Positions 43,001 through 56,930 are shown, counted from the stretch's first letter. The stretch: 64,000 bases of DNA from Distichodus sexfasciatus (GCA_032718565.1 JAVGVS010000001.1:1-64000), one strand, 5' to 3'. Numbers and translations: made by a program. The notes: generated by a model from the letters alone, not told the origin.

Positions 43001-46000
43001 GTTCGAGCCACCAGCAAAACCTTTAATTTAACACAAGCATGACTTTTGTGACCTCTAGCACACCAGTTGCAATAAATTGTTGTCCCATTTTTTGAAATGT
43101 TAATGAGCCAATCGTACAGGAAACACAGTAGGGTGCTCGTAATGTTCTGCAGTTTTTCATTGTGTTACTCATATGCAAAATATTTAACGTTGTCCTTATT
43201 TGACCTTAAAAGAAATTGCATATGAGTTGTTATAATATTGTGTACAGGCATATGTAAAACAGTTCACGGTGAGCAGTTTTTGTGAGGTCATTTGTCACTA
43301 GAACTCAGCATTTCGGTGTGAGTGAATTAGAATACCTCAGTGCATTAATCTTCAGTGCAGTGATACACCTACCTTCAAGACATTAATTGTGTTTCATCTT
43401 CAAACAAACTCAGCTAAAATGACCTCAGAAGAAGTGGGCTGTTTAAGAATAGTTGCTATGGCCAGACAGATTAATAATGATCCTTTCCACGCCTGAAAAA
43501 CTTTGTTTCTGAAAGTACACCAGCATATTTAATGGTGCTGTTTTTTAGGCCTTAGTTTTAAAATGATGGTCATTCGCTTCAGTAATGTGTCTTCTTCTTT
43601 GTTGTGATACCCATTATTCTCATATCTGGCTCTTATCTGATGCCCGGAAACTTCCCACAATTTAAATGAGGACGGCAGCTTTTAATCATAACAGATTTAT
43701 AAAAAGTTATATAACAAAAGTTGACTGTTTAATCTTGAAGTGCAGTTTCAGTTCAGTGGATGTTTTTTGTAAAGTCCAGGTAATGAGTTATTCTTCATTT
43801 ATCTTCTCAATCATAACAATTCATAATTTAGAGCACTACACTATTGCTACTGTCTAAAGAGAGAGATTCACTATAAAAGACACACTTGAGATTCTGCTGC
43901 TTGTGACATAAACTCGGCAGAGGCCATTCTGAGATGAGTTCTGGCCCTTAGACACACCGAGCCTACATTTATTTGCTGTAGGTCATTAACGAACTTGTCA
44001 GAGACATTTCATGGTGAGAGCGAGAGATCGTAGATGCAACAGATTGTCGCTGTTGTAATGAGACTCTGATTGCTGCTGTTCATTCTCTGCCCCGAGCGCA
44101 CGGAGGTGGATTAGGCCAGGCGTCTGGCCGGGTTCCCTCTCTACCCCTGGGCTGCCTCTCTCCCATTGGTTGGTTCAGCACTCCTCACATACTCCTGCCA
44201 AGTTTCTCCCACCGAGTCCATCTGCGGATGGTCCTGTTCCTGCCCTGGCATTCGCTCTCTGTTTTCTCCCGTCGCTACTGCTCAAGTGTTACCCCCTTTA
44301 TCTACACTTGTCTTTAATTTTAATCCCCTGATTTTTTCTTTGTGACCTCAAATGCATCGGCAAAGTTTTTGGAGTGATTATTATCCTAAAAAAAACAGGC
44401 AAACACATAAAGCTGGTTCATTACCTACCTGTTATCACTTTGCCAAGCAGATATGGAACAAAAACAGCTTGATGTGTTCCAAAACTGGTCAGGTTGGTCA
44501 AAGGTCCAAAGCACAGATTACATTGGTGTGCCAAGGTGGTTTGGCACTTGAAAACATTAAAGTGGTTACAAGTAAAATCTATCTTTATGAACCAGCTTAA
44601 GGGGAAAATCATCTTAAAGGCGCTTGCTGGGTCTGACTGTTTCTTCAGTAGGGAAGAATGATTTTAAAGTTAAATTCATACATTATTCTAGACTTAAATC
44701 TGCATAACTACAAGTACACTTTAGAGAGTACTTTCAGTTTCAGTACAAAACAATCCAAACATTTTGCAATCACTATCCAGAAGGTTAAAACTACACGGTT
44801 GAGGCTCTTCTGAAGGCACTAAAAATCTTGGGCTAGAAATTCTCTGTTGATTTGGTGCCTGAGAGCAGAGGGGACAGCACACTGTGTTTGAGTGCTCATG
44901 TTGCTCAGTGGGAAGGTGGAGCGTTGGGGCCGAGATGACCACTCCAACTGTGCAGCACCTGTTCCCGAGTCTGCTCTCCACTCAGAGCTCTCATCCAAAA
45001 AGGCTTGAAGATTGCAGCCCCATGCGTATTTCTATAACAGTGTCATTTACCAACGTACACACTGCAGAGCCAATCCATATGTCTGCATGGTCCAATATCA
45101 TTTAATAAACTTTTATAAGTGTACAATATTAATTCTTGTTTTGCAGTAATTTAGCAGTAGACATATAGTATATTGAATGTAAAAGCGTAGAATTGTTTAA
45201 TAGAGGGCACACCATCTATAATGTTTTCTGGATTTCATTGTGTGTGTTTTTTAGATATGATTATATAATCAACTGTATACTGTACTATAGGATTATAGCA
45301 TATAGCAATAATTCATTAATTCGTGATTGGTCTTTTACGTTATTAGAATTTATCATAAAGTAAATATCCTACAGGGGCATACTGTCCAATGTTTGCTTTT
45401 AGTAATTAAAGGATTAAATATCATTTGAAAATGCAATAATTCAATAATTAAGCTTAAAAAGTTAAAGACTCAGTATAATGTTCCAAGGGTTTACTCCAGC
45501 ATTGCTGAATATGTGATAATAAAATTAGTAGGCTATGCAGACTTTAATTTTGTATGTATTTACACCAGGTAGAATTAATTTGCAGGTGTGAGTACATGAC
45601 TCCTCTCCCATTAGGTCTGGATCCGCCAAAAGACCATAAAAGACTATTTTGGGGATGAAAATAATGTGTTTTTCATACAGTGCAGTTCTTTCTACAGCGT
45701 TTCCTTTATGTTAAGGGAGAAAAGGATGTCTTTATTGATGTTAATCATTATTAATTTATTAGATTGTTTATATAAAACTCGAGTTTAGTCTGGAGGATCT
45801 GCACTGAATGATACAAATCGCCCTGCTGTACATGTGTCAGTGGACACTCATTAGTTCATTGCTCTCATTTGTGTTCAGGGTGTTATGAATGTGTGCAAGT
45901 GTTCAAGCCTTGCAGAATGTTTGCAGTTTCGATAATCAATAGTTTAAATCATGGTTATTACAGAGAATAGACAGAACTCCAACTTGGCTTTCTTCCCGGA

Positions 46001-49000
46001 TCTCTGCTCACCTGGCAAAGTTTCCACAGGCCTGTAGTGTTATAAAATGCCAACCTTATTGCAGCTCATTGCAAGCATTTACACAAAAATGTTATTGCCC
46101 GTAATGGCAGGGACAACTGATTTCCTCAGGAACTTTACAAGAAAATCAATAACAATAACTGCAGTAACAGCATTAATTCTACAATAAGGAGGCAGAACTT
46201 CTTGTTGGTTTTAATAAAATACATCATTAGGGATGAACATGTTGACTTTCCACCGTTTTGTGATGTATTAATAATGTAAAACATAGAATATAGCTCGTTA
46301 TTCGTAGAAAGTGTAGTGAAGAAAGTCTTAAGTCATGTCAGGTCATGTCTTAAACTTGATGAACTGCCATGTGTTTCGGCAGGGGGAACTGCTCAGCCCA
46401 TGCCGCTGTAGTGGTTCAGTGCGCAGCACTCACCAGCCATGTCTGATTAAATGGATCAGTGAGAGAGGTTCGTGGACCTGTGAGCTGTGTTACTACAAGT
46501 ACCAGGTCATCACCATCAGTACCAAGAATCCCCTGCAGGTGAGCTTCCTCTCTCCCACCCCTGCCATCTCACACACTCTCTCTGTATATTTCTCTACTAC
46601 ACGTCTCCCGAGCCACCCCCAAACGCTCTTCTCTTGTTCTTCTTCTCTTCTATGTGCCCTTCTGTCTGTTCCTCTCCCTTTCTGCTCCTTTTAACCTCCC
46701 TTCCACTCTTTTCTATCCCTCTCCCTACCTCCTTCTCTTTTCCTCACTCTCTTCTCCACCTCCCCTCTTTCTCTTCCACCATCTCCCTCTCTCTTTGTGT
46801 CTCCTTTCCCACTCCATCTCTCCCTCTCACGCTCTATATGTGTGGAAAAAAACTCAAACTTTTTAACAGGAAAGCAGAAAATTCAATCTGGTCAAAAAGA
46901 TTTTGTCAGTGCCCCAATCTTAAGATCTCTAGAGGTTGGAGACAGTTTAAGCCTGGTTTAGATCTACATTATAAGATAAATTTTGGGCAAAAGGACATCA
47001 TGACAAAGCGAAAATTACATTCTTATATCCTGGGGTCAGATAAAATACAAACACTATTTTCTTTCTCCTTTTCTCTTGCAGTGGCAGGCCATCTCTTTGA
47101 CAGTTATAGAGAAGGTTCAGATTGCTGCGGCTATCTTGGGCTCGCTCTTTCTTATCGCCAGCATATCGTGGCTGGTTTGGTCCTCCATCAGTCCCTCGGC
47201 CAAGTGGCAGCGGCAGGACCTGCTCTTCCAGATCTGCTATGGCATGTACGGCTTTATGGACGTGGTCTGTATCGGTGAGTGTAAGGCCGATGGCTCAAAG
47301 CTCAATGGACCTCACCTACCAACCGTTTTTAAGAAATTTATTCTTATAACCCACAGTTATATTTTTCATTAATATTCTGACATTCACCAATTTTTCTTAT
47401 TTGAGATTTGTTCTCAGGATAGAATTTACCAACACTAGTAAAAAAGCACTCATTTTATTGCATGAATTTGCTTTTGCAAAATGTTAGCGTGTCTTCATTA
47501 GGGTTTTCTTCAGTTCTACTGGAGCAGAATTTTATACTGTTTAAATTCAGCTCCTGGAATTGGGAGCTGTTCATTACAGTAATCAATGTATGTTTCGCAA
47601 ACCATGCATTTTTTCCTTTTGGAGCCTGGTGCTGCACCGTCTTTAAAATTACATGAATTTTCTGTCAAGTTTGTGTGCACACTTATGTCCTCATATGGGG
47701 TTTGTTGGATTTTTCCCTATGTTTATTAAAAACCACTGGCACATGCTTTCAATTTATAAAGACTGGGGATTCATCGTGATCAGAACCAAACCTATACACA
47801 ATTTGTCAATTTACGAACACATCATAAATCCAACATTGACTTCATAAGTACACGTTTAAGAAGAAAAACTTAAGATATAGATGAATCTCTGTCCTTGTGC
47901 AGTGTTCAGTTGAGTGAACACTCATATGTTGATGCATAGAGAAGGATAAAAATGTGCTGTTGATAGCGTAACGGTTAGGGTGTTCACCCTGTGTATGGAA
48001 GGTCACTGGATTGAATCCCAGAACCGATAAAGGTATCACTGAGGTACTCATGGGCAAGGTACCGTCCCCAAGCACTGCCCATGTTAGCTGCCCACTGCTC
48101 CTTCACGGATGGGTCAAATGAAGAGATCAAATTTCGTTGTGGTGCCCTGTGTGCTGTGGTGTGTTCACAATGAGAAATTATCACTCGCTTTCAGTGCGAA
48201 AGATTAAATGTGAGACTGGATTATAAGAATTTGCATGCTCCTGTAGAGAGGCTTCTTCTGCATTTTCCCTAAGCTAAGCGATTTAGAAGAGTATGTAGCA
48301 TTATTTGTCTCACGCACAAATCCATCAGCATATGTGTGCTGAGACTGAAATGAATAAATGACTAAGTAAGATTAAGGTTTAAGTTGATCTGTACTCAGTG
48401 GTGCATAAGGAGCTATCAAATGTGGGACACTGAGATGCCTCTTTCTTGACTATATTCTGAAGGAGAGAGAGCGAGGGGAAGAATTCCCTTTTGCCACCGA
48501 GGTTAAAGATATCTCTTCTTGAAGAAAGTGTGTATAAAATTGCCTCATTCTGCAATTCTGAATTGATTCATTCTGCACACTTTTAAATTTAGCTCTTTTG
48601 CAGCACATATTTATCTGTGTTAACACAAATGCAAATACAAGGAAAGGACAAACATTTCTTATTAATATCAACGCCAAAGATAGCAATAAAATCTAATTGG
48701 TCTAACCTCTGCATCATGATTGCGTGGACTCACTCGAATAGTTCCGGACTGCTTGTGTAAATTAGAAATGGGCTCTGAGACTCCCTGGGCCCTCGATATA
48801 TTCAGTTCAAGCCAAACACCAATTTTGTAGAATACTAAATATGGATAAACACTCTCTCTCACCCGCACACACACGTACACAAAAGAGAGCAATGGTAAAA
48901 AGCAAAGAGAGAGAGAGAGAGAGAGAGAGAATATTCCCATTTGGCATTGCTTTGAGATTAGTTTAAAGATATCTGAAGAGAATGTGTCTAAAATTACTTT

Positions 49001-51645
49001 GCTATGTCTTGATAGATCCTGAATCGTATGTGTCATTTTAACTCCAGAGAGAGAAAAGAGAGAACGAATGAGTGAAGGGGGGGAGAGAGAAGAGAGAGAA
49101 TATGGTAGAGGTTTTTGGGCAGCCCAGAACAAAAGATCTGGATGATTGCTAGTTGCAGGCTAGTTCTCCATTTAGAAGTGAAGTGATAGAAGAAGAGAAT
49201 GTGAGAATAAATGGGGCGATGGAAAGAAAAGTGTTGAAGTCCCTAGCCATGTGACTGACCGCGGAGCGTCATTACTGTCACTCTCCTGAAATGAACGGGG
49301 CAGCCTGCGGCCGCTTCAGAGATAAAGAGCAAACTTGGCCTGATGAAGAGTCAACTTAAAGACCGCAGTATGTGTCGAGAAAAGACATAATCTGTAGCTT
49401 AATGTGGTGTAACAATACCTCATGTCTTCACATCGGAAAGGGTCTTGAATAGAAAAGGACCATTTCTACCAGCTGTAATAGTTTCCACTGCATCAACCAT
49501 TCATAAATAATCTTTAGAAAAGATTAAATGTATTAAATGTCATTTGTTTGCTGTGGATATAACAAAGGACAGTCTGGACTAGAATTTTGACATCTAATGT
49601 CAAATTGCTAAGGGCGCATGAACGAAACTCCAACTCATTAATTAATTGTTGGGTCACAAAATTATTGTGCCTCATATCATCCTAGAAAAGTGTCTAAAAA
49701 AGATTCCACAATACTTAGTGAGTTATTTTTTTTTACTTAAGTACAAAGTTCAGATACTCTACAAACCACTGGGAATAATATTAATTCATTTGTGCATTTC
49801 CTGAAGAAGGGGAAATCAATGTCTTTATTATTTAATCAACTTTATTACCAACAGTGTTGGGCACGTTACTTAGTTATAGTTATAGTTAAAATAATTAGTT
49901 ATAGTTACCAGTTACTTCTCCCAAAAAGTAACTGAGTTAGTAACCGAGTTACAGCCTTATAAAAGTAAATAGTTACCAGGGAAAGTAACTGTTGTATTAC
50001 ATTTTTTAAAAGTTGTGTGTGCGACTGTGTGTGTGTTTGTGTGTGAACGCCCGCCCAACTCTGCCTCTGATTGACTTACCATGAAATTTTACTCTTCCTT
50101 AGCCAATCATCATCACTTATTAGGTTGTTTTGCTGTCCCCCCACCAGGAGTAAAGAGTTAAAAACTTGAGAGAGCCTGGTGTGATAAAAACAGCTTTACT
50201 GAGCTTAAGTATAGTAACATGCCACATTTTGTTCTCAGTAACGGTAATGGCATTGTAAAGATGGAAAATGTAATTAATTGGATTACCCGTTACTGAAAAA
50301 AATAGCGCTGTAAGTAACGAGTTATTCCCATCAGTGATTACGCATGATTTTTTATTATTTACTTTAGCGTTCACACATTTGTTGTAAATATGTGTTTTGT
50401 CAAATCTTCATTTTTGAGTAAAATTAAACTACTTGTTCTTAATACATGATGTTGATGTTAAGTATTTACTAATACTGCCTGCAACAATAATCACATAATA
50501 AATAAATAAATAAATAAATAAATGTGGCTTCAGTTAGAGGTGCCTTCCATAAATCCCACACGTCCTGTAAAACCGCTTTAGTTCTATAATATGCCTTTAA
50601 ACACAGCAGTGAAAATCAAATGAAGTCAAATAAAAAAAGCTTTCATAAGTGAACTGGAAAGTCATGTAGTCATTTATTCATATAGGGAAAATCAAAGTCT
50701 TTATTTTTTATCTTCTGTATTATCCATATTTTTGGGGTTTTTTTTATTATGTGCTTTAAAGTCCACACATCTGTTGTAAAATATGTCTTGTCACACTCTC
50801 AGAATCTTCATTGCTGTTAGTGAGAATGCAGGAAAACCACAACCAGAGTGTTCCGTAAGATTTAAGATGGGCTTTCCCTGGTCTCACGCTGGGTTTTATA
50901 TCATTTTATTTTTTCACTATAATGTGACACCCTCCTAAGAATAGTCTGTTTCACACAACACAACAGTATGTTGCCAGAATCTGAAAATCATGAGGGATGT
51001 TGCAGATCTTTCATTTGATTGCTCTCGCTGTGATACGACCTGGTGATGAACCTGTTTTCCGTACCAGCTGCATCCTCCCACCTGTATTTTTCAGCATGAT
51101 CACTGGTTTTCACCTCTTTGAGTCTGGCAAGCTTTTATGAGGCTCCACCCATGCCATTACCTTGTATTCCACATTTTTAGATGCATCCTACTGATTCAGA
51201 GCATGGTTTCGTATTGGGCTTGATATGCATCTGTATTGTCCCTTTGTACTTTCTGTGCCAGCTGGGCTGGATGGTAGCCAGACAATAACAGAATCTTATT
51301 TTCTTTGCTCTCAGCGTATTTATGCTGTGAGTCTAAAACTGCTCTTAAAAGGGGCTACTGAGATGGGAAATATGAGGATGTCTTGGACTGTCTTTTATGA
51401 AGAGGATCACTTCCCTAAAACATCATTTCATTGTAACTTCAAAGTGGATATACTGAGTAATACCTTGTCACTGTCCAGAGTGTTATGAAGCTTTCTAAAC
51501 TTACCTCCAGGCAGATACTCTTTCATTTGTGCATGCCAGCTCTAATAAATACGTTTGGTTCAAACACGGTTTTCATGAGGATGTACAGCTACATTCTTAC
51601 TTTTTTGAAATTGAAATCAAACCATGAGCAACTATTTTTATTACA

Positions 51646-51721
<76 letters not shown>

Positions 51722-51853
51722 CATCCATCCATCTATCTATTCATCAGTCTATCCATCCATCCAGCTATCCATCCATCTATCTATTCATCCATCTGTCTAT
51801 CCATCTATCTATCTATCTATCTATCTGTCTGTCTGTCTGCCTGGCTGGCTGGC

Positions 51854-51893
<40 letters not shown>

Positions 51894-53552
51894 CATCCAT
51901 CCATCCATCCATCCATCCACCTTATATAATACAAACCTTACAGTAAAGATAAACCTTAAAAGAGGGCAATGTGAACTTATATTTTGAAACTATATAACCT
52001 TTATCTTGCTAAGAGAAATACAATGAAAGTGATCTCATCAGCAAATTGTTATATGTCACAAGAAAATCTACATTTTAACATTTACATTTACAGCATTTAG
52101 GAGACGCTCTTATCCAGAGCGACTTCCATTTTCCTAATTTCATGGACAGTTTTCCTGGAGCAACTTGGGGTTAAGGGTCTTGCTCAGTAATGAAGAAGGA
52201 TTTGAACTCACCCTTTGGTCCAGAGATGAGTACTCTAACACTAGAACATCCAAATCATTGATCATGTTAGTGATCCCCAAAGTGTTTGGCCTTATAGAAA
52301 GTTGGTGTGGAAAGCTAAAAGTAGAAAGCATTATGGAAGAAACCAAGGGATATTGTGTTGTAGTTTCATAATTCTGATCCAAAATAAAGCATATAGCTGA
52401 CAAATGACTTGTCAGTTCACATATGAAAGCTTTTCTCATTTTACTTCATTCGATGTGTTTAAAGGCATATTATAGAATTAACGTTGTTTTGCAGGAAATG
52501 TGGGATTCATGCAATCCGCAAATCTGAAGTTTTTAAAAAATCATTTTTTCCATTTTATGTGATTATTTTTGCAGGCCTCATTGGTAAATACTAGAGGGCG
52601 ACCGATATTGGTTTCTCATGGCTGATATCGATACAGATTATTGCTAGTTAATGGAACCGATAACCAATATTTGAGACCGAAATGCACCGATATACTCTCT
52701 CTTCTTCTCCTTCTCAGAGCTTCACACTGCGCTCATGTGTGAGTGTGGTATGAGTAACAACAAGGCTTCAGTGTTGATTGGCTACTACTCGTGTGATATA
52801 TAGCCAGTCAGATACTGCTGTGTGCAATATATTAAATGAAGCAGCGAGTCGAGAGGAAACAATACAGAGAGAAGAGACAGCAGTGGAGCCACAGTAGCGC
52901 ACCTTGTAATTACTTAATATTGGTGATGGTCAAAATTAAACACTGATACTGATATCGCCGCGAGATAATCGACCCGGGCAGTAATCAGTCAACTCTTAGT
53001 AAATACTTAACATATCAGCCTCTTGTAATACAAATAAGTTATTTAATTTTACTCAAAAATGAAGAGATGGCATTCAAAATAAAGAAAAGTAACCAGCTTT
53101 CTCTCTTTCTCCCAGCCCTGATCGTCCACGAGGGCCCCTCAGTGCTGCGCATCTTCCATCGCTGGCAGGCAGTGAATCAAAAATGGAAAGTGCTGAACTA
53201 TGATAAGAAGAGAGACAGTGAGGAGATGAAGAGCGCCGAGGGCGAGTGGACTCTCTCCCAGCTCCACCAGCAGGAACATACGGGAGCTGCCACGTCGCCC
53301 TCCACCTCCTCGCTGATGGCAGTCGCCACCACCGCCACCCCGCCCGACACGCCCAGCACAGCGGCCGCAGGTGTCAGAGGCGCAGAAGACTCGCAAACCC
53401 ATGGTGCGACTGAGCATCACTGTCCTTACAACTTCCTTCATCTCCTCAGCCATCTCCGGCCCCACGAGCTCCGCAGCCAGCTGAGCAACACCAGCACCAG
53501 CACCGTCAGCCACCAGCCGAGAGAACTGGTCATGAGAGTGACCACTGTGTGA
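40014..53552 (+). CDS. marchf4: MARCHF4 membrane-associated RING-CH E3 ubiquitin ligase, 384 aa
   Basis: Four coding exons: 40014-40382, 46383-46538, 47082-47274 and 53116-53552; 1155 nt, phases 0, 0 and 1 closing. The RING-CH domain begins CRICFQGPEQ at residue 114 and runs across the first intron (GELLSPCRCSGSV, HQPCLIKWISERG, CELCYYKY) with the C4HC3 ligands intact. Two membrane segments follow: about 187-209 (AAAILGSLFLIASISWLVW) and about 223-243 (ICYGMYGFMDVVCIALIV), then the family segment RWQAVNQKWKVLNYDK. A Ser/Thr/Ala-rich linker leads to FLHLLSHLRPHE and the C-terminus ELVMRVTTV, a class I PDZ ligand. MARCHF4 sits in Golgi and endosomal membranes and ubiquitinates surface glycoproteins. 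MARCHF4 rather than MARCHF9 is chosen for the HLLSHLRPHE tail and for synteny with smarcal1 and xrcc5. The start MLKGRCCFLFSDLKVLL lines up with an internal stretch of the human protein, so the human N-terminal hydrophobic extension is absent here or lies elsewhere. Intron 1 (6 kb) and intron 3 (5.8 kb) are long. Confidence 0.94.
47955..48195 (+). mobile_element. SINE family B, forward (marchf4 intron 3)
   Basis: The head ctgttgatagcgtaacggtt, the tgaggtactcatgggcaagg body and a tail with gtgttcacaatgagaaatta are clear. Confidence 0.78.
48906..48930. repeat. (GA)n microsatellite
   Basis: About twelve GA units in marchf4 intron 3; other GA-rich tracts follow at 49047-49100. Confidence 0.9.
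49853..50336. mobile_element. MITE-like element with CAGTGTTGGG-type ends
   Basis: The left end cagtgttgggcacgttactt and the right end taacgagttattcccatcag are imperfect inverted repeats. The interior is rich in GTTACTT and AAGTAAC words. This terminus type is widespread in fish genomes. No coding capacity. Confidence 0.55.
50500..50522. repeat. (AATA)n microsatellite
   Basis: Five to six AATA units in marchf4 intron 3. Confidence 0.85.
51645..51920. repeat. Compound tetranucleotide array (ATCT/CATC/TGTC)n
   Basis: About 280 bases in three zones: pure ATCT, then mixed CCAT/ATCT/ATTC with point changes, then GTCT/GGCT and a final CCAT run. Open frames across it (repeating YLSI and CLSV) are artefacts of the repeat. 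Confidence 0.95.
52078..52252 (-). mobile_element. SINE family A, reverse (marchf4 intron 3)
   Basis: The tail catttacatttacagcattt and cgctcttatccagagcgact are clear; the reverse head ends near aacactagaaca. Confidence 0.72.
52592..52985. mobile_element. hAT-like element with CGACCGATAT terminus, copy 1
   Basis: It starts agagggcgaccgatattggt and has a core with aagcagcgagtcgagaggaa and gagacagcagtggagccaca. The same core appears inverted at 58037-58555. The right end is rich in gatatcg and gataatcg. Confidence 0.65.
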
Positions 53553-54464
53553 GGAACCTGAGACTAAAGGCCTTCAGTGTTTTCAAAGAGTCAAAAAAGC
53601 ACAAAGTGCAGCACCTTTCCACGTGGAATAAAAGCACAATGGGATTTTAAAAAGGGATAAATACAGGACTGGATGAATCTCCAGAGGTTTCTGCTGTGTT
53701 AGATTCAAGGCTTGAAAAATAACTAAATAAGGGGTGTTAACATGAGCGGGGGTGACTTTAATCTGTACAGATGGGGTTATACTAAGCTCCTATTCATTAA
53801 TGTACACTCCAGTTGGGGAAATTGAGGAGATTTTTTGTCTCTTTCCAGTAAAATTCTTGCAATCAGCCTGTCTCACATTGACCTTCATGATTAATCTGTT
53901 CTGTATGTAATGAGAAAGTGCTTCAGGGGGAGTGTGGGAAACTTAACAGATGCTGGAGAAAAAAGCCCTTGGAGACAACCAGTTATCTAGAAGAACAGTT
54001 TTGCCATAATATGTCTGAAGAAGAAGTTCTCATTTTCAAAAGGTATAATCTGCAGAAGAAGTTTTCAGCATTTTCCCCAAAGGTCGACACCAAACTTAAG
54101 TTGTTAAGAATGAAATCCGGATTTATGTTTGGCATTGACCTTTGGCAAAATGCTTTTTAGAACAGTCAAACACGTGAACAGGTGAACTGTTCCTAAAAAC
54201 ATTTTCCCAAAAGTCAATGGCTAAAATAAGTCCAGATCTCGGTTTAACAGGACTCTTTTACGCTTGTGTGTTGCCATCAAGTTGGATGTTTTCATTTCCA
54301 CATGGTGTTCTGAGATCTTTTTTGTCTTGTTTCCATTACACATTTGCAGACAAGAAAAATAAACGTCACATATGCCATTGCGAAAATGGGCGTGAATTGA
54401 TAAAATGGATTTCACATGAATGGAGGAACACTATTATCGTAGGTTTTTTAAATTACATGGGCAT

Positions 54465-54735
54465 GGGGGTTAGCGGTGAGTGGTTTAGCGTTGCCGCCTC
54501 ACAGCGAGAAGGTTCTGGGTTTGATCCCTAGGACGGCCATAGAGCCTTTCTGTGTGGAATTTGCATGCTCTCCCCGTGTTCGCATGGGTTTCCACCAGGT
54601 GCCCCAGTTTCCTCCCACAGCACAAAAGCATGCACTATAGGCTGATCGGCTACTCTAAATTGGCCCAGTAAGGTGTGAGTGAGAGTGTGTGTGCCCTGCG
54701 GTGCATTGGCGCCTGCCCAGGGTTGGCCCCCACCC
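54465..54735 (+). mobile_element. SINE family C, forward
   Basis: The head gggggttagcggtgagtggt and B-box gggtttgatccc are followed by tttctgtgtggaatttgcat and the body. It is directly followed by a family B copy lacking its head. Confidence 0.72.
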
Positions 54736-54754
54736 CCTGCCTGCCTAGCCAAAA

Positions 54755-54970
54755 TGGTTAGGACGTTTGTCCCATATTCAAATTCCAGACCAGTAAAGGC
54801 ACCACCGCGGTACTCAGGAGCAAGGTACCGTCCCCAAGCACTGCTCCCCATGTCAGCTGCCCACTGCTTCTTAACGGATGGGACAAATGTAGAGGTCATA
54901 TTTAATTGTGGTGCACAGTGTGTTGTGCGGTGCTGGGGTGTGTTCTCAGTGACAAATAATCACTCACACT
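54755..54970 (+). mobile_element. SINE family B, forward, head partly lost
   Basis: It starts near aaaatggttaggacgtttgt; the ggtactcaggagcaaggtac body and gacaaataatcactcac tail are intact. It adjoins the family C copy, a probable insertion into it. Confidence 0.7.
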
Positions 54971-55958
54971 GGGCTCTATTTTGGAACGTACAGGCTCTAT
55001 TTTCCTGCTTTGAACTCCATCAGGCAGGCGTCACTTTTAAAAGCTTGACATCTGTCAAGTTACAGGAGCTTCTGTCTATGACTGCTGAATAATTCAGTCC
55101 ATGAGGTGCTGGTATCAATGGGCAGAAGGCACAATAACAGGCTTTCTTGGAGATGGGGTTGCGGAGAGTTCACCCTGCTTTAATTTGCCCCACTTCTCCT
55201 CACGCTTTTCTTGAAGTCAGCGCCTTCACGCTGCAGTACTTTTGGAAATGAGCAGAGCAGAAGGAGGGAAACCTGTTTGAGAAGAGTATAAAAGTTTAAT
55301 GTCTTTTTTAAAGGAATAGATATCAAACATTTCACACAGCAGTCAGGACTTGCACTGTTTTTTTACTGCATCAAAACCTGAGGCGTCTTTAATCCTGAAG
55401 AATTTGCTGGTGCCTTGATCTCGGTGACTGTATAAAGAAAACGGGAGGAAGAAAACAAGGGGGAAAAGTACTTAAGATCATCCGTTTTGTTGCTGAAGTT
55501 AACGGGTCTCTAACTGCTTGTGGGAAACCTGATGTAGTTGTCAAAATAATGCACTGAAGTGTAAAATTCTGCTTACAGAACATTTGGATTTTGCCATATT
55601 TTAGGTGCAGTGTTAAATCAGCTCTGTGACTATAAATATTCACAACACCAGACAAAGAGAATTAATAAAACTTCTAAAGCACCTGTCAGATAAAACAAAA
55701 ACTATGACTAAAATTATGACCTTTTGCTGTTTGTCTGGATCACAATACCAGACAAGACTTTTTAAGGGTCACCAGCACAGCTGATTAAAGAGCAGGTGTG
55801 TTGTGAACTTGATTGTTACTTTACAAATACAGTTGTTCTTGTCTTTCATCATGCCTTAATTTAGGTAGGTGTATCTGTGAAATAAGAAGGCTGGCCATTT
55901 CATTTACAGTGTTGGTATGGACAAACATAACAGCAAAAGTATAAACTGAAATGCAATT

Positions 55959-56365
55959 CAGGGTGTTTTCACATATAGTCCTCTTTAAAGGAACCGAACT
56001 CAGTCCTCTAGAAGTGGTCCAAAAAGTGGACCTACAGAAAGAGAACTCTTTTTTTTATGTTCACACTGTGAGTCCATTTGAAAGGAGACTCAGTTCTCTT
56101 TCTGCTCCACTTCAGCTCAGATGGGGCCTCAGTCCTTTTTCTGTTCATACGTAATTCTTATGGAGCTCTCAGACCTTTACTGCTTTGCATTCTGGGTAGT
56201 TTTCACTTCGAACAAAAACTGCTGAAGCGAACCAGGAGCGCTTTGTGTTCACAAGGCACGAGTTAAACGAACCGTGCCGCGGAGTTAAAGCGAACCGGAC
56301 CGAGACCACCTCCCAATGTTAGCATCAGAGGGGTCTGAGTTCGTTTGGCGTGTTCGCATATATGT
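55959..56365. mobile_element. Candidate non-autonomous DNA transposon
   Basis: The stretch starts cagggtgttttcacatatag and contains gaaccgaactcagtcc-type and cgaaccggaccgagacc words typical of a dispersed fish hAT family. The right boundary is uncertain and a target-site duplication was not found. Confidence 0.35.
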
Positions 56366-56828
56366 TAAAAATGCTGACTAATCGATCTGAGTCATAACAC
56401 CTCAACAATCCAACAGCTATTCAACAGTTATTACAGCAAGTTATAAGCTGCCAAGTGGCATTTATAAGTTGGCTTGTAGATCTAACCCATACATGAAGGC
56501 ATGTTACATTGCAGAGCAGTGGAGAGATAGATGGATGGATAAACGGAGGGATGGATGGAAGGATGGACGGACTTTAAAATTACTAATGAATGAGGTGGAG
56601 CAAAAGGCTGCAAACACTCGACCTTCCCAAGATCTAGTTAAGCAGCGTTGTTCTCAAGTGTCTCATGAGTCCATGCAGGAATACGCAAAGCTCTGTTTAA
56701 CAACTTGAGTCTGATCTGAGCTCTGATCATAACACAAAACTACACAACCCTCTTATTCAAACTTTTTACTTTAATCTTGAGCACAAACATGAAACGTGCT
56801 GCCCTGAAATGAAAATGCCATTGTGAAA

Positions 56829-56930
56829 GTGAGTGATCATTTGTCATTGTGAACACACAGGGCACCAAATACAAACAAATGCTCACTCTCCATTAAACCC
56901 ATCCATGTACAAGATGAACGTGGGCTCTAG
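56829..56930 (-). mobile_element. SINE family B fragment, reverse
   Basis: The tail gtgatcatttgtcattgtga and a short body part are present; the head is missing, cut off by the GGGCTGGGC-type element that begins at 56931. Confidence 0.5.

Noticed and set aside
46487..47278. A 263-codon open frame on the plus strand
   Set aside because: It starts in marchf4 exon 2 in a wrong frame, crosses a pyrimidine-rich intron and ends in exon 3 in a wrong frame. The Ser/Pro/Leu composition is that of the TCTC/CCTC tract.
48668..49132. A 154-codon open frame on the minus strand
   Set aside because: It lies in marchf4 intron 3, is driven by GA repeats, and has no splice context or family resemblance.
51645..51920. 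CRISPR-like repeat array
   Set aside because: The unit is four bases with no spacers; it is a eukaryotic microsatellite.
51485..51946. A 153-codon open frame rich in YLSI and CLSV repeats
   Set aside because: It is a translation of the ATCT/TGTC microsatellite.
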